From contig CABQGK010000004.1 of NCBI GenBank assembly GCA_902463725.1, forward strand, positions 1 to 64,000: a stretch of 64,000 bases of DNA, given 5' to 3'. This stretch comes from an uncultured Sutterella sp. Its GTDB lineage: Bacteria; Pseudomonadota; Gammaproteobacteria; Burkholderiales; Burkholderiaceae_F. Below, one piece after another: positions 16,721-25,404 of this stretch (its first letter is position 1; the number at the start of each line of letters is the position of its first letter). The position numbers were made by a program, and so were the translations under genes. Under the pieces are notes generated by a model. It ran no database searches. It was not told the DNA's origin and worked only from the letters and a program-made list of their open reading frames with translations.

Positions 16721-17386
16721 TTACAACACGCCCACGTCTCTCACGATCGAAGCGATCACGCCTGCAGCACAGAGCCAGAAGAGTACGGCCGAGATGCGGT
16801 TGAGCCAAAATGAGAGTGCCGCGCCCTTAAGGCGTCCACCCACCGTGCATGCCGCATAGCTGTAGACGAGATGCACCGCAAGGCAGATCAACACGAAGAG
16901 CGCTGAGAGCATCGCAGCCTGCGGCGCATAGGCTGCGTCTCGGTCAATAAACGGCGGCATGAACGAGAGAAGAAACACGATCAGCATCGGGTTGGTCACC
17001 TGCAGGAGTGCGGCGGACGGGAGAATATGCCGCACACCAGCGGCAAAAGCGGCAGAACTGTCCTGCGAGCCCGCCGCCACACCACCGACACGCATCACGT
17101 CCAGCACTGGCGCGTGCCAGCTACGCCAGCCAAACCAGATGAGCACACTAGCGCCCACCGCCTCAAGTGCAGCCAGTAGCACGGGCGAGGTAGCAACGAG
17201 CGCCCCAAGCCCTGTGGCCGAGACCGCGCTCATTGCAGCGACACCGACCGCGTTACCAAGCGGACTTCTCCAAGCGTTGCCCCGCCCATAGCGGAACGCA
17301 TTGCTCACCGTGTAGAGCACACCCGCGCCTGGCGTCACGCAGGTCACAAATGCCACGCCTGCGTAAACGAGTAGAGAAGACACCAC
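16721..17386 (-). CDS. LysE/RhtB-family amino acid exporter
   Basis: 221 residues with about six membrane segments. The beginning VTCVTPGAGVLYTVSNAFRYG, then GLGALVATSPVLLAALEAVGA, is typical of LysE/RhtB exporters, which expel excess amino acids using the proton gradient. A LysR gene diverges from it across an 111-bp gap holding a near-perfect palindrome, the classic LysE/LysG arrangement. Substrate unknown; an amino acid or related metabolite is likely. Confidence 0.87.
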   Translation of the reverse strand: MVSSLLVYAGVAFVTCVTPGAGVLYTVSNAFRYGRGNAWRSPLGNAVGVAAMSAVSATGLGALVATSPVLLAALEAVGASVLIWFGWRSWHAPVLDVMRVGGVAAGSQDSSAAFAAGVRHILPSAALLQVTNPMLIVFLLSFMPPFIDRDAAYAPQAAMLSALFVLICLAVHLVYSYAACTVGGRLKGAALSFWLNRISAVLFWLCAAGVIASIVRDVGVL

Positions 17387-17444
17387 TGCCCGCTCCTTAT
17401 CAAAAAAACCGAAACTGTCTTCAAACTATACGATGCACAGAGAA

Positions 17445-17475
17445 CTTTAGTGCTCTAAAATCAGGAGCGCTAAAG
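17445..17475. promoter_or_regulatory. Palindromic operator between LysE and LysR genes
   Basis: CTTTAGTGCTC (17445-17455) and GAGCGCTAAAG (17465-17475) are inverted repeats with one mismatch and a 9-bp gap. Its position in the divergent promoter region suggests the binding site of the adjacent LysR protein. Confidence 0.5.
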
Positions 17476-17497
17476 CACAAGAAGGAGAGCTCCCACC

Positions 17498-18415
17498 ATG
17501 CAGCATCGAAGCACGAGATTTGACTACAGGCTTCTCAGACAACTTCTGCTCTTTGCCGTCGTTACCGAGGAGCGCAGCATCCGGCGTGCAGCCGAGCGGC
17601 TTTCGCTCTCGCAGACACCGCTTATCACTCAGCTCGATGAGCTCGAGGCGCGCCTCAAGGTGAAGCTGCTGCGGCGCGGTCCACGCGGTGTTGTCCCGAC
17701 GCCCGAAGGCGAAGCCGTGCTCCCCGAGGTCGAACGCCTCCTGCGTGAGGCTGAGATGCTGCACTACAGCGTCAATGAACTCAGGGCCGGTGCACGCGGC
17801 ATCGTTCGGATCGGCGCTAATCTCGAGAGCATGCTTTCGATCGTGCCGGCGTTACGCGCGGCGCTCGCTACATCCACTCCAGACTCCACTGTGTTCGTGA
17901 AGGAAATCGACTCGCACGATGCTGAGCGCGAGCTCCTCGAGCACACGTCGGATCTCGCGGTGGGCTACCTTCCCAAACGCCTGGATGAGAGGCTTGCATG
18001 CAGAGCTTTGAAAAGCGAACCGCCTGTGGTGCTCCTTCCTGCAAACCATACGCTCGCGCGCGCAGAGCACATCACGCTTGCAATGCTCGCTGCCGAGCGC
18101 TGGGTCTTTTCCGCACGCACCGTCTCCCCACAGCTCTTCGATGCACTCACTGGACTTTGTCAGCGCGCGGGCTTCTCGCCCAACATCGCCCACGAGGTTA
18201 GTGGCACCATGCGGCAAGTCGCTTACGTCGCGTGCGCACAAGGCATCACGATGGTTCCTGACTACTACCGTCGCATGCTCCCCGAGAGCGTGATCGCCCG
18301 TGACATCGCGGACGCCGCCCCCGTGCTAACGATTTCCGCAGCATGGCGCCGCGTCGATGAGGACACGCCCCTCGTGCATACTCTGCTTGAGCTCGCGCCC
18401 GCGCACATCCTCTGA
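17498..18415 (+). CDS. LysR-family transcriptional regulator
   Basis: 305 residues, preceded by AAGGAGAG about 9 bases before the ATG. HTH at about 20-70 (RSIRRAAERLSLSQTPLITQLDELEARL) and an effector domain beyond 95. It diverges from the LysE-type exporter and most likely activates it when its amino-acid co-inducer accumulates, by analogy with LysG/ArgP. The palindrome at 17445-17475 is the probable site. Confidence 0.87.
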   Translation: MQHRSTRFDYRLLRQLLLFAVVTEERSIRRAAERLSLSQTPLITQLDELEARLKVKLLRRGPRGVVPTPEGEAVLPEVERLLREAEMLHYSVNELRAGARGIVRIGANLESMLSIVPALRAALATSTPDSTVFVKEIDSHDAERELLEHTSDLAVGYLPKRLDERLACRALKSEPPVVLLPANHTLARAEHITLAMLAAERWVFSARTVSPQLFDALTGLCQRAGFSPNIAHEVSGTMRQVAYVACAQGITMVPDYYRRMLPESVIARDIADAAPVLTISAAWRRVDEDTPLVHTLLELAPAHIL

Positions 18416-18535
18416 AACATCTCCCGAAATCCGTTACACACTTCCCGAGGCTAGCAATGCACTGCAACGCGCTTTTCACCTATGCTTCGGGATAAGAAAA
18501 ATATTGGCCATCAACCACTTAATGGAGATTGGATC

Positions 18536-19081
18536 ATGATCAAGACAACAAGACTTCTCACGACCGTGGCAACGCTTGGCGCCCTCGCGGCGGCCTCGAT
18601 TTCCTACGCGGCGCCCGCTGAGCAAAAAGGTGAACCCGAAACCACGTCGAGCGCCACCAAAGCGTTCAGTATCAAGGACATGATGGATGCCCGTTTTGAG
18701 GGTCTTGCCCGCATGCTCACGCTCGAAGAAGGGCAGAAAGCGGCTTGGAACAACTATGTCACCGCATCGAAAGCCCTGCACTTGGGTCCGCAGAAAACCT
18801 GGGATAAGCCCGCCGTCGATACACAGGATCGACTTGAGCGCCGCGTTCAGATGGCTGAAGCACGTACCAAACTCCTAAAGGACTTCACCGACGCACGCGC
18901 TGCGCTACTGAAGGTTCTCAACCCGCCGCAGAAACTCGTGCTCGAGCAGGTCGAAGCCACCCATGGTCGCATGGGCGGCATGAGTGGCATGGGCGGCGGC
19001 ATGGGTATGCACGGAAAGAAGACACCGGTGGATCCGCACCACGGCAAGATGCCCAACGACGCGCATCACCAGCAAATGTAA
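18536..19081 (+). CDS. Spy/CpxP-like periplasmic protein with metal-binding tail
   Basis: 181 residues from ATG 18536 (AATGGAGATTGG upstream). A signal peptide ends near residue 25 (ISYA). The helical body has two LTxxQ-like motifs (MLTLEEGQKAAW and LNPPQKLVLEQ), the hallmark of Spy/CpxP envelope-stress chaperones. The last 40 residues are a low-complexity Gly/Met/His tail (MGGGMGMHGKK, then HH pairs), which suggests binding of copper or another soft metal. It stands alone between a LysR gene and a terminator. A periplasmic chaperone or metal buffer is the best guess. Confidence 0.72.
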   Translation: MIKTTRLLTTVATLGALAAASISYAAPAEQKGEPETTSSATKAFSIKDMMDARFEGLARMLTLEEGQKAAWNNYVTASKALHLGPQKTWDKPAVDTQDRLERRVQMAEARTKLLKDFTDARAALLKVLNPPQKLVLEQVEATHGRMGGMSGMGGGMGMHGKKTPVDPHHGKMPNDAHHQQM

Positions 19082-19126
19082 CGGCGCTCTTGCGGGGAGG
19101 CGCGCGCATAGCGCCCCCGCAGAGTC

Positions 19127-19168
19127 AAAAAATCCCCTTGAGGCAAACACTGCCCAAGGGGATTTTTC
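19127..19168. terminator. Bidirectional terminator
   Basis: AAAAATCCCCTTG pairs with CAAGGGGATTTTT around a 14-base loop. T-runs flank the stem on both strands, serving the Spy-like gene rightward and the ModE-like gene leftward. Confidence 0.8.
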
Positions 19169-19187
19169 GCATCAAAGCGCGCCAGAG

Positions 19188-20267
19188 CTACTCGCTAAAC
19201 CAGTCAAGCTCCGCATCCCAATGCTCAATGAGTCGCGCGCAATCCGTAAGATCACGCCCCTCTTCCGCGTTCTCCGAATCCGCCCCCGCAGCGCAGAGAA
19301 CGCGCAATAGCGGCTCCACTAGCGCTCGGTCGCTCCGGTACCAAGCAAGGTAATAGCTCTCCCAAACCAGCGGAATAAAGTCAGCCCCTGCGGCGGCTGC
19401 CGCCTGCGCGATGCAGAGCCCAGCGTCAGCCTGGCCATAGGCCACGGCTGTGGCGACCGCAGTGTGCGAGGGGTACAGCACGCTCAGCGCGGCGAGCATC
19501 TCTTGGGTAAAGGAGGTGGCGGACAGCAACGTCTCCTGTAACGTATACGTGCCTGTGTTGGGCGAGCGTGCCGCGTAGCGAAGGCGCTTGAGGAGCACGT
19601 CACCCAGCGAGCGAATGCCGTGCGGATTGCCGCGCGCAACCGCAAGCCCCTGCGAACGTCGGCAAACGCAGCATCCTTCCATTTCTTCGGGGTTAATCAG
19701 TGGCGCAAAGGTTTTTGCGGACTCACTTCCACGGGGCGCGCCCTCAGGGAAATTAAAGCCCGCAACGGTGCATTCTCGCCGATTGAGTTGCTCAAGCCCC
19801 TCAACTCCGGTATTAAAGCAAAAGTCTGTGATGATTCCGGCATCAAGCGCTTTCGCTTGAAGTGAGGAGAGAAAAGAGTCGTAGCAGCCCGCAATGGAGA
19901 GAATGGGGGCATTGGGGTCGTAGGCCGCTTGAAAGGCTGCGTTGAGCTCCGCCGTCAGTTTGGCAATCGTCACCGCGTGCTTGGCCTGCACGGTGCGCTC
20001 GGCCCAAAGCAATTTACGCCCGAGCGGCGTAAGCTTTGCCGCTTTCCCCTGCTCTCTACTGACGAGTGCCTGACCGAAGTCCGATTCCCATTTTTCGAGT
20101 CGCCCCCAAAAATAACGGTAGCTCATGCCAAGCTTTTTCGCGGCACCTGAAATCGACTGCTCAAGCTCGATCATCTCGAGCTGCGTGATCAGTTCGTTTT
20201 CTAGGCGATTGGAGGGGCCGTGCCCCTCCTGAGCAGTGAGTCGGTATCGGAGATCTACGGTGAGCAT
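19188..20267 (-). CDS. ModE-like HTH regulator with periplasmic-binding-protein-like domain
   Basis: 359 residues. The N terminus (about 20-110) is a ModE-type winged helix (MIELEQSISGAAKKLGMSYRYFW, WAERTVQAKHAV). The rest (about 125-340) resembles a type-2 solute-binding domain, with NPHGIRSLGDVLLKRL, SPNTGTYTLQETLL, AYGQADAGLCIAQAAA and PLVWESYYLAWYR. Proteins of this build occur near molybdenum or tungsten enzyme genes and are thought to sense oxyanion or cofactor status. Its own promoter carries GATTTCAC-N5-GTGAAATC, whose core resembles a palindrome upstream of the formate dehydrogenase operon. It may therefore control that Mo/W enzyme; this is inference. Confidence 0.75.
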   Translation of the reverse strand: MLTVDLRYRLTAQEGHGPSNRLENELITQLEMIELEQSISGAAKKLGMSYRYFWGRLEKWESDFGQALVSREQGKAAKLTPLGRKLLWAERTVQAKHAVTIAKLTAELNAAFQAAYDPNAPILSIAGCYDSFLSSLQAKALDAGIITDFCFNTGVEGLEQLNRRECTVAGFNFPEGAPRGSESAKTFAPLINPEEMEGCCVCRRSQGLAVARGNPHGIRSLGDVLLKRLRYAARSPNTGTYTLQETLLSATSFTQEMLAALSVLYPSHTAVATAVAYGQADAGLCIAQAAAAAGADFIPLVWESYYLAWYRSDRALVEPLLRVLCAAGADSENAEEGRDLTDCARLIEHWDAELDWFSE

Positions 20268-20281
20268 GGGTAATGGAGTCA

Positions 20282-20302
20282 GATTTCACGAAATGTGAAA
20301 TC
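20282..20302. promoter_or_regulatory. Palindromic operator before the ModE-like gene
   Basis: GATTTCAC (20282-20289), spacer GAAAT, GTGAAATC (20295-20302): a perfect 8-5-8 inverted repeat 15 bp upstream of the start codon. Binding here would block transcription or initiation, suggesting autorepression. Its core TTCACGAAATG resembles TTCACAAAATG at 36825-36835. Confidence 0.55.
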
Positions 20303-20370
20303 CATTATATCGTGTGATATCGCCCGAGCCTTAGCGCAACATTATCTCGCGAGCGCTCTCTCCTGCGCCG

Positions 20371-20733
20371 TTACGGTACCTTGAAATCAAATTTATGGCA
20401 CTGCGCACAGTGATTCTCACTTTGCTTGTGAGCTTTGTGGCAGCTAGTACACGCAAGCCCTGCTTCATGTGGTGCATGAGGATTGACGGCGTAACGCCCT
20501 TGGGTCTTGATCGCCATCTGTTGAAAATCTCCGTGACAGCTCACGCAGATTTGCATCTCGCCAATCGTTTTCAGTTTGAGATTTGCATCGTGGCAAGTAT
20601 CGCAATTGATGCCGCGCGCAATGTGGCGATCCGCTAGCCACGTGCAAGCCTCTTGCGCAGAGACTTGCGCCGCTGTCGCGCCAAAGAGTGCTGCGCCCAA
20701 AATCATGAGCGCCACGAAACGTTTCGCTGGCAT
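20371..20733 (-). CDS. Small periplasmic tetraheme cytochrome c
   Basis: 120 residues: signal peptide to about residue 26 (VSAQ) and CXXCH sites at 44-48, 63-67, 95-99 and 109-113. The C terminus CAQCHKFDFKVP closely matches that of the cytochrome at 13023-13376, as does the ADRHxARGxxC segment before heme 1, so they are paralogues. It is downstream of the exported FMN hydroxyacid dehydrogenase on the same strand, 145 bases apart with a stem-loop between, and is probably the direct electron acceptor of that enzyme. Confidence 0.92.
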   Translation of the reverse strand: MPAKRFVALMILGAALFGATAAQVSAQEACTWLADRHIARGINCDTCHDANLKLKTIGEMQICVSCHGDFQQMAIKTQGRYAVNPHAPHEAGLACTSCHKAHKQSENHCAQCHKFDFKVP

Positions 20734-20782
20734 AGTCGTCTCCTTGGGGTGGTGAGGTGGGTCGTGCGTTGGGTCTAACGCT

Positions 20783-20804
20783 GGGCCGCGCAGGATCGCG
20801 GCCC
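20783..20804 (-). other. Intercistronic stem-loop
   Basis: GGGCCGCG (20783-20790) pairs with CGCGGCCC (20797-20804) around six bases, without a T-tract. It lies between the FMN dehydrogenase and cytochrome genes and may stabilise or split the message so that the two products differ in amount. Confidence 0.45.
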
Positions 20805-20878
20805 AAGGTTCTGTACTCTCCTGCAGACGCTCAACGAACGTGAGCGCCTGCCAAGAGAGCGGCTTTCAGTTGGGCCTA

Positions 20879-22072
20879 TTAGGCCTTGTACTGACTCACC
20901 GGGATGCGAATGCGGGTACGATTCATCGCGGCCACATTCTTTGCGCCCGTCAGAATCATGGCAACCTGCAGTTCGCTCTTGAGGCGGTTGGCAAAGAGTT
21001 CCACACCATCGGCCAGGCCACCGTGCGCTGCACGGACAAAGTGGCGACCCGCCAAGCAGGCATCAGCACCGAGCGAATGATACTTGAGAATGTCCGTACC
21101 ACGAGCAACCGTGCCGTCAACAAGAATCATGCACTTGCCGTTAACCGCATCCGCGATCTGCGGCAGCACCGCAGCCGTGCCCGCCGTATCCGCCAAGGTA
21201 CGACCACCGTGGTTCGAAACCACGAGACCCGCAGCGCCACTCTTGAGTACGAGCTTGGCTTCATCTGGGGTCATGATGCCCTTAAAGAAGAGCGGCAGGG
21301 GAGAGGCTTTCACAAGCTCAATCATCTGCTCAAGCGTCTTCGGTTCGACCGTCTGCCCAGGCGTGGCGCGCGCAGCGCGGCCCGCACTGTCAAGGTCAAT
21401 CGTCAACGCTACGGCACCCCCTTCGTAGGCCTTCTTCATACGAAGGATGATTTCCTGCTGCAGACGCGGCTTCAGGCCAATAATAGCCTTGAGGCCCTTG
21501 CTCTTCAGGGTCTGCAAGCGCGTCTCAAAGACTTCAATCGGGTCACCAATACCGTCGGCGACAGCCCCCAAGGTGCCCGCACGATTGGCCCCTTCGCAAA
21601 TGGCCGTCACAAACTCTTCTTCAGTGAGTTTGCCACCCATGTTGTAGGTGGTACCCCCCGTCGGCGCCGCCATGCAGGGCATGGAGAGCGTTTCGCCAAA
21701 GAACTTAAAGCTCATGTCGGGCTTTTTAACATCATGCACCGCGCGAGCGTTGAGCTCCACCGCAGCGAGCGAATCGTAGTTGGCTTGGAAGGAACGGTTG
21801 GCACCCATCCCACCAAAGCCTGGCACCTGCCCAATGCAGGGCCCACGGCCGTTACATTCGGGGCAAACCGCGCAACGCGGGAACATCAGCTCACGCGCCC
21901 GATTGCGGACTTCTTCGTACGTCATCTTGCCCTGCAGAGGACGAACTTTGGGCTTTTCAGCCGGCGTTTCTTCCGCAGCCATGGCTGGGGCGATGCCAAG
22001 GCTCGAGGCCACGCCAAAGGCGGCGCCACTACGCAGAAAACTACGACGATCAAGTTTGACAGGATTCTCCAT
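20879..22072 (-). CDS. Exported FMN-dependent alpha-hydroxyacid dehydrogenase
   Basis: 397 residues from ATG 22072 (AAGGAGACGCAA upstream; a frame open from 22114 adds 14 residues before the Tat leader). LDRRSFLRSG at 8-17 is a twin-arginine signal. The catalytic domain has FFKGIMTPDEA (active Lys), VVSNHGGRTLADT (catalytic His, then Arg) and LVDGTVARGTDILKYHSLGADA, the lactate dehydrogenase/glycolate oxidase FMN fold. Cysteines 67, 70, 73 and 79 (CAVCPECNGRGPC) suggest an extra Fe-S cluster, as in a less-studied branch of the family. In the periplasm it would oxidise a 2-hydroxyacid and pass electrons to the downstream tetraheme cytochrome. Substrate not determinable. Confidence 0.83.
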   Translation of the reverse strand: MENPVKLDRRSFLRSGAAFGVASSLGIAPAMAAEETPAEKPKVRPLQGKMTYEEVRNRARELMFPRCAVCPECNGRGPCIGQVPGFGGMGANRSFQANYDSLAAVELNARAVHDVKKPDMSFKFFGETLSMPCMAAPTGGTTYNMGGKLTEEEFVTAICEGANRAGTLGAVADGIGDPIEVFETRLQTLKSKGLKAIIGLKPRLQQEIILRMKKAYEGGAVALTIDLDSAGRAARATPGQTVEPKTLEQMIELVKASPLPLFFKGIMTPDEAKLVLKSGAAGLVVSNHGGRTLADTAGTAAVLPQIADAVNGKCMILVDGTVARGTDILKYHSLGADACLAGRHFVRAAHGGLADGVELFANRLKSELQVAMILTGAKNVAAMNRTRIRIPVSQYKA

Positions 22073-22147
22073 TTGCGTCTCCTTTTTTGTTTGCAATGGA
22101 TCATTTGGGGTCAAGAATCATCATAACCTTCTTATGCTCACTTGTTC

Positions 22148-22167
22148 ATATGCTGAAGAGAGCATAT
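22148..22167. promoter_or_regulatory. Inverted repeat upstream of the FMN dehydrogenase
   Basis: ATATGCT (22148-22154), six bases, AGCATAT (22161-22167): perfect 7-6-7 repeat about 76-95 bp upstream of the start codon. A regulator site is likely, but none of the regulators in the window can be assigned. Confidence 0.4.
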
Positions 22168-22239
22168 CTCAGCTAAAACGCGTAACCTTGTGCTTAATCA
22201 GCGAAAAGTGCCAGCTTTACAATACCCTGACAAAAAATA

Positions 22240-22254
22240 AGGGTAAACCCTAGG
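22240..22254 (-). promoter_or_regulatory. CCTAGGGTTTACCCT motif
   Basis: On the reverse strand this reads CCTAGGGTTTACCCT. The same block with one extra G occurs at 37002-37017 upstream of formate dehydrogenase, and related forms occur near 4.37 and 25.42 kb, each upstream of a redox operon. Confidence 0.4.
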
Positions 22255-22257
22255 TAA

Positions 22258-22283
22258 CAAAAAAAGGCGCCTTCGAGGCACCT
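22258..22283 (-). terminator. Terminator of the DUF945 gene
   Basis: AGGTGCC-N5-GGCGCCT on the reverse strand followed by TTTTTT. A second perfect hairpin GCGCTCAGCAT/ATGCTGAGCGC (about 22297-22322) stands between it and the stop codon. Confidence 0.7.
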
Positions 22284-22338
22284 CTTCGCGCTATTGCGCT
22301 CAGCATGCACCGATGCTGAGCGCTTCTTGCAGAGTAGC

Positions 22339-23550
22339 TTATTGTTGGTGATTGATCGTCGCGAGCAATTCATCGATATAGCTGTAAGGCAGTACCCAGT
22401 GCGCCTTGACCAAGCCGTTTTCGTGCGTCCAGCTCTTACGGTCTGTGCTCATCACAAGCGACAAGAGATCCTTACCCATATCTGCTTTTTCACCGAAAGC
22501 AAGCGGATCAAACGAGAGATCAATCGTCCCTAGCGACATGCCGTTCGTGGTCTCCTCGCGCTTTAAATGCATCTTGAGTTCAGTCACGTGAGAGCCATTG
22601 ACGACAGTAAGTGACGGAATCGTCACGGTCATCCCGTTCTCAAAGCCCCTGAGAATCGTGTTCCAAGCTTGCAGATATTCCGCGTAAGTACCCGTCGGCA
22701 CGATGGGCAGGCGGTCAATATCGAGCTTGAACTGTAACCGATCGCTCGTGACGACATCTTCAAGGGCGAGTCCATTGAGCTTATAGTCAATATTAAAGGT
22801 GGCAAGTTTGGGCTTGCCATCCTTACCTTTTTCCAACACCTTCACGTCACCCTGCAAATCCGATGCACCAAACGTGTTGATGTGGTCTCCCGACTCACGC
22901 AGCGCAATCGTATCGATATGGTTCGTGACACGAACGTCATCACCCATGGTTTGCAACTGGTAGTGCAACCCCTTCATTTCGAAACCACGCATCCGCTCGT
23001 TCACAATCACGGTCGGAGCACGCCAATCGAGCTTGGCATCCTTGCCGTCATGCGTCATCAAGAGATTAATGGCGGAGGTCGTAATCGTTAGATCCTCTTT
23101 TTCATCATGGTAGTTGATCGGCTGGATATCCCAAGCGATACTTTCAACGCGTCCCCGCCAATTCGCGTTGAGATGCCAGTCATCGTCATAGGGAATTTTT
23201 CCATCCTGCGTGATCCTAGCAATGATGATGCCATTTTTGGTGTCGGTCTTCATGTCGCTAACGATATGCCAACCGAAATTGATATGGCCGTTTAGACGAG
23301 CAATGAGACTCGCTTGATGCGTGACGAGCTCTGGGTCCTTTAGATTGAGATCCACCGAAAACTCGCGACTCGAAAAACTACGAGCAGTTTCTGTGACGGT
23401 GAGTCGAACGGCACTGACCTCGTTGAATTTATCCACCCAAGTCTTGACGCTACGATCAAACTCACGCGCCTGGTACCAAACAAGCGCTGGCCAAGAACCC
23501 GCAGCAACGGCGAGCACAACGATGCCTGCGGCAAGCAGTTTTTTATTCAT
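22339..23550 (-). CDS. DUF945 (YdgA-like) family protein
   Basis: 403 residues from ATG 23550 (GAGAGGAATTC upstream); in-frame starts at 23568 and 23604 would add a hydrophilic tail. A single N-terminal membrane helix (KKLLAAGIVVLAVAAGSWPALVWY) anchors a large periplasmic domain of repeating beta structure with FSSREFSVDLNL, the DUF945 motif. Relatives such as YdgA/YihF are inner-membrane proteins of uncertain function with AsmA-like traits. It lies between redox genes but has its own terminator and no evident partner. Confidence 0.75.
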   Translation of the reverse strand: MNKKLLAAGIVVLAVAAGSWPALVWYQAREFDRSVKTWVDKFNEVSAVRLTVTETARSFSSREFSVDLNLKDPELVTHQASLIARLNGHINFGWHIVSDMKTDTKNGIIIARITQDGKIPYDDDWHLNANWRGRVESIAWDIQPINYHDEKEDLTITTSAINLLMTHDGKDAKLDWRAPTVIVNERMRGFEMKGLHYQLQTMGDDVRVTNHIDTIALRESGDHINTFGASDLQGDVKVLEKGKDGKPKLATFNIDYKLNGLALEDVVTSDRLQFKLDIDRLPIVPTGTYAEYLQAWNTILRGFENGMTVTIPSLTVVNGSHVTELKMHLKREETTNGMSLGTIDLSFDPLAFGEKADMGKDLLSLVMSTDRKSWTHENGLVKAHWVLPYSYIDELLATINHQQ

Positions 23551-23673
23551 GAATTCCTCTCTCTTCATTACGCCAACGACAGAGCGGCGCATTGTTTGAG
23601 CCACATCATACCAAATTCGAGGTATAGAAGTAGGAATTTACCCGCGCGCTAGCCGCTGCGAGAGGCAATTACG

Positions 23674-23710
23674 AAAAGACCCGCCGACCGAAAGTGGAAG
23701 GCGGGTCTTT
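23674..23710 (-). terminator. Terminator of the flavoprotein reductase gene
   Basis: AAAAGACCCGCC (23674-23685) pairs with GGCGGGTCTTT (23700-23710); TTTT ends the reverse-strand stem. A smaller CCGGT/ACCGG stem lies just before it. Confidence 0.75.
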
Positions 23711-23747
23711 CCCGGTCCGGAGACAGTGACCGGATTAGTGAGGCGAA

Positions 23748-25301
23748 TTACGCCTTAGCAAGCTGTTCACCAGCGATCATGCCGAAGGTGAGCGCGTCAA
23801 TCACCGCAACGGTCCCCAGACGCGACGCACCGTGCACACCGCCCGTGATTTCGCCACCGGCGTAGAGCCCCTTGATCGGTTCGTGCGTGTTAGCAGAAAT
23901 CACCTGCGCGTTCGTGTTGATCATCACGCCACCCATGGTGTGGTGGATCTTCGGGCAGCATTCGATGCCGTAGAACGGAGCCTTGCTGACGTCAAGACCG
24001 TTGTTGAAGGTGAGGATACGGCCGAATTCCGGATCCTTACCGTCCTTGACGTAGCCATTGAACTTCTTGACCTGTTCAAGGAATTCCGCCTTCTTGATAC
24101 CGAAATGATCAGCAAGCTCTTCGAGGGTGTTGAACTTCTTGACGGTACCCATTTCAAGCGGCAGCTTCACGAACGAGGGGTTGATCGCCTTGACGATGGC
24201 GTCGTCGCAGACGGCGATCGGGTAGTTTTCATCCGTGCCAATCACCTTAAAGAGCGCATCGCTCTTGATCTTGCGGCCAGCATGTTCGTCCATGAAGCGC
24301 TTACCGGTCTTACGGTCAACCACCAGGCCCAAGTCCATGCAAGCGTGGTTGGTGAAGTTCACCGACACGCCAAAGCCCTTTTCACGCGGGTTGCAGTACG
24401 GCAGGAACTGCAGCCAGCAGAGCTGAACCGGGGCAGCACCGAGCGCGAGCGCCTTCACGAGCACGCCAGCCGTAGCACCGAGCTGGTTGGTGGAGTCCGT
24501 CGTCGGCACAACGCGCGGATCCTGAATCTGACGGAACCACGTATCACGCGAGAAGCCACCGGCGGCGAGCATCACGCCCTTGGTAGCGCGAATCGTCTTC
24601 TTGGTACCGGTCTTGTTTTCGATATCGTCGCTCGTGAGCTTAGCGTTGAAGCGATAGTTTTCGCGGCAGACAATACCCACCACAGCACCTTCATCATTGA
24701 TGACAAAGTCGTCGAACTTGCACTTGGCGCGAATGGTGACGTTGGGTTCCTTTTCAAGGACAGCCAACATCGGGCGGATGTAGCCAGAACCAGAACCCGC
24801 CTTAATTTCGTAGGAACGCGGCACGGAGTGGCCACCTTCGAAGAGCATCTTGTTGGGGACGAATTCGCAACCGAGATCCACCACCATCTTGATCGTGTCG
24901 TTGCAGCGATCAGCAATGGTTGCCAAGAGTTCAGTGTGGTTAATACCAAGGCCGTCCTTCAAACAGTCCGCAATGAAGAGCTCCTTGCTGTCCTTGATAC
25001 CCTGCGCCTTCTGCACGGGGTTCACCGGACAAGCGACGTTACCACCGCAAATCGCGGAGTTGCCGCCAAGCACACCCATCTTTTCAATGACGAGCACTTT
25101 CTTGCCACCCTTGGCCGCTTTGTAAGCGCAAGCCAAGCCCGCAAAACCCGAACCGATCACGACAACGTCAAACGTTTCGTCAAACTTCTGAACGCTCTTT
25201 TCGGGAATGCCCGCAGCCATGGCGAGCGAGGAACCGAGCATGGCAGCGCCAGCAGCGCCGGCCTTCTTAAATAACTGACGACGGGTGGTATCGATAGACA
25301 T
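23748..25301 (-). CDS. Tat-exported FAD-dependent reductase (fumarate/urocanate reductase-like)
   Basis: 517 residues. Twin-arginine leader DTTRRQLFKKAG (4-15), then FDVVVIGSGFAGLACAYKAA (GxGxxG at 50-55) and VLGGNSAICGGN. The C-terminal GGEITGGVHGASRLGTVAV is the flavin-contacting motif of soluble fumarate reductases. It has neither an FMN-binding nor a heme domain, so it must receive electrons from a separate cytochrome, plausibly the tetraheme protein at 13.0-13.4 kb that shares its upstream 7-2-7 site. GGAGACAAACACC before the ATG is a good ribosome site. The acceptor is unknown; an unsaturated organic acid is expected. It follows the reductase/two-component operon but has its own control region. 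Confidence 0.88.
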   Translation of the reverse strand: MSIDTTRRQLFKKAGAAGAAMLGSSLAMAAGIPEKSVQKFDETFDVVVIGSGFAGLACAYKAAKGGKKVLVIEKMGVLGGNSAICGGNVACPVNPVQKAQGIKDSKELFIADCLKDGLGINHTELLATIADRCNDTIKMVVDLGCEFVPNKMLFEGGHSVPRSYEIKAGSGSGYIRPMLAVLEKEPNVTIRAKCKFDDFVINDEGAVVGIVCRENYRFNAKLTSDDIENKTGTKKTIRATKGVMLAAGGFSRDTWFRQIQDPRVVPTTDSTNQLGATAGVLVKALALGAAPVQLCWLQFLPYCNPREKGFGVSVNFTNHACMDLGLVVDRKTGKRFMDEHAGRKIKSDALFKVIGTDENYPIAVCDDAIVKAINPSFVKLPLEMGTVKKFNTLEELADHFGIKKAEFLEQVKKFNGYVKDGKDPEFGRILTFNNGLDVSKAPFYGIECCPKIHHTMGGVMINTNAQVISANTHEPIKGLYAGGEITGGVHGASRLGTVAVIDALTFGMIAGEQLAKA

Positions 25302-25404
25302 GGTGTTTGTCTCCTATCCTTTGAGTGGTATCAGATTCAGAGGGGAGCGCTTTCAGTGCCTCACCTCTCATTGAAAATGAATTCTGATACCTTGGCTCAA
25401 GCCC

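Noticed and set aside
20840..22126. 428-codon rightward frame
   Set aside because: Antisense to the FMN hydroxyacid dehydrogenase, whose active-site motifs are intact.
23832..25274. 480-codon frame opposite the flavoprotein reductase
   Set aside because: Antisense shadow of a clear Tat flavoprotein gene; no family features.
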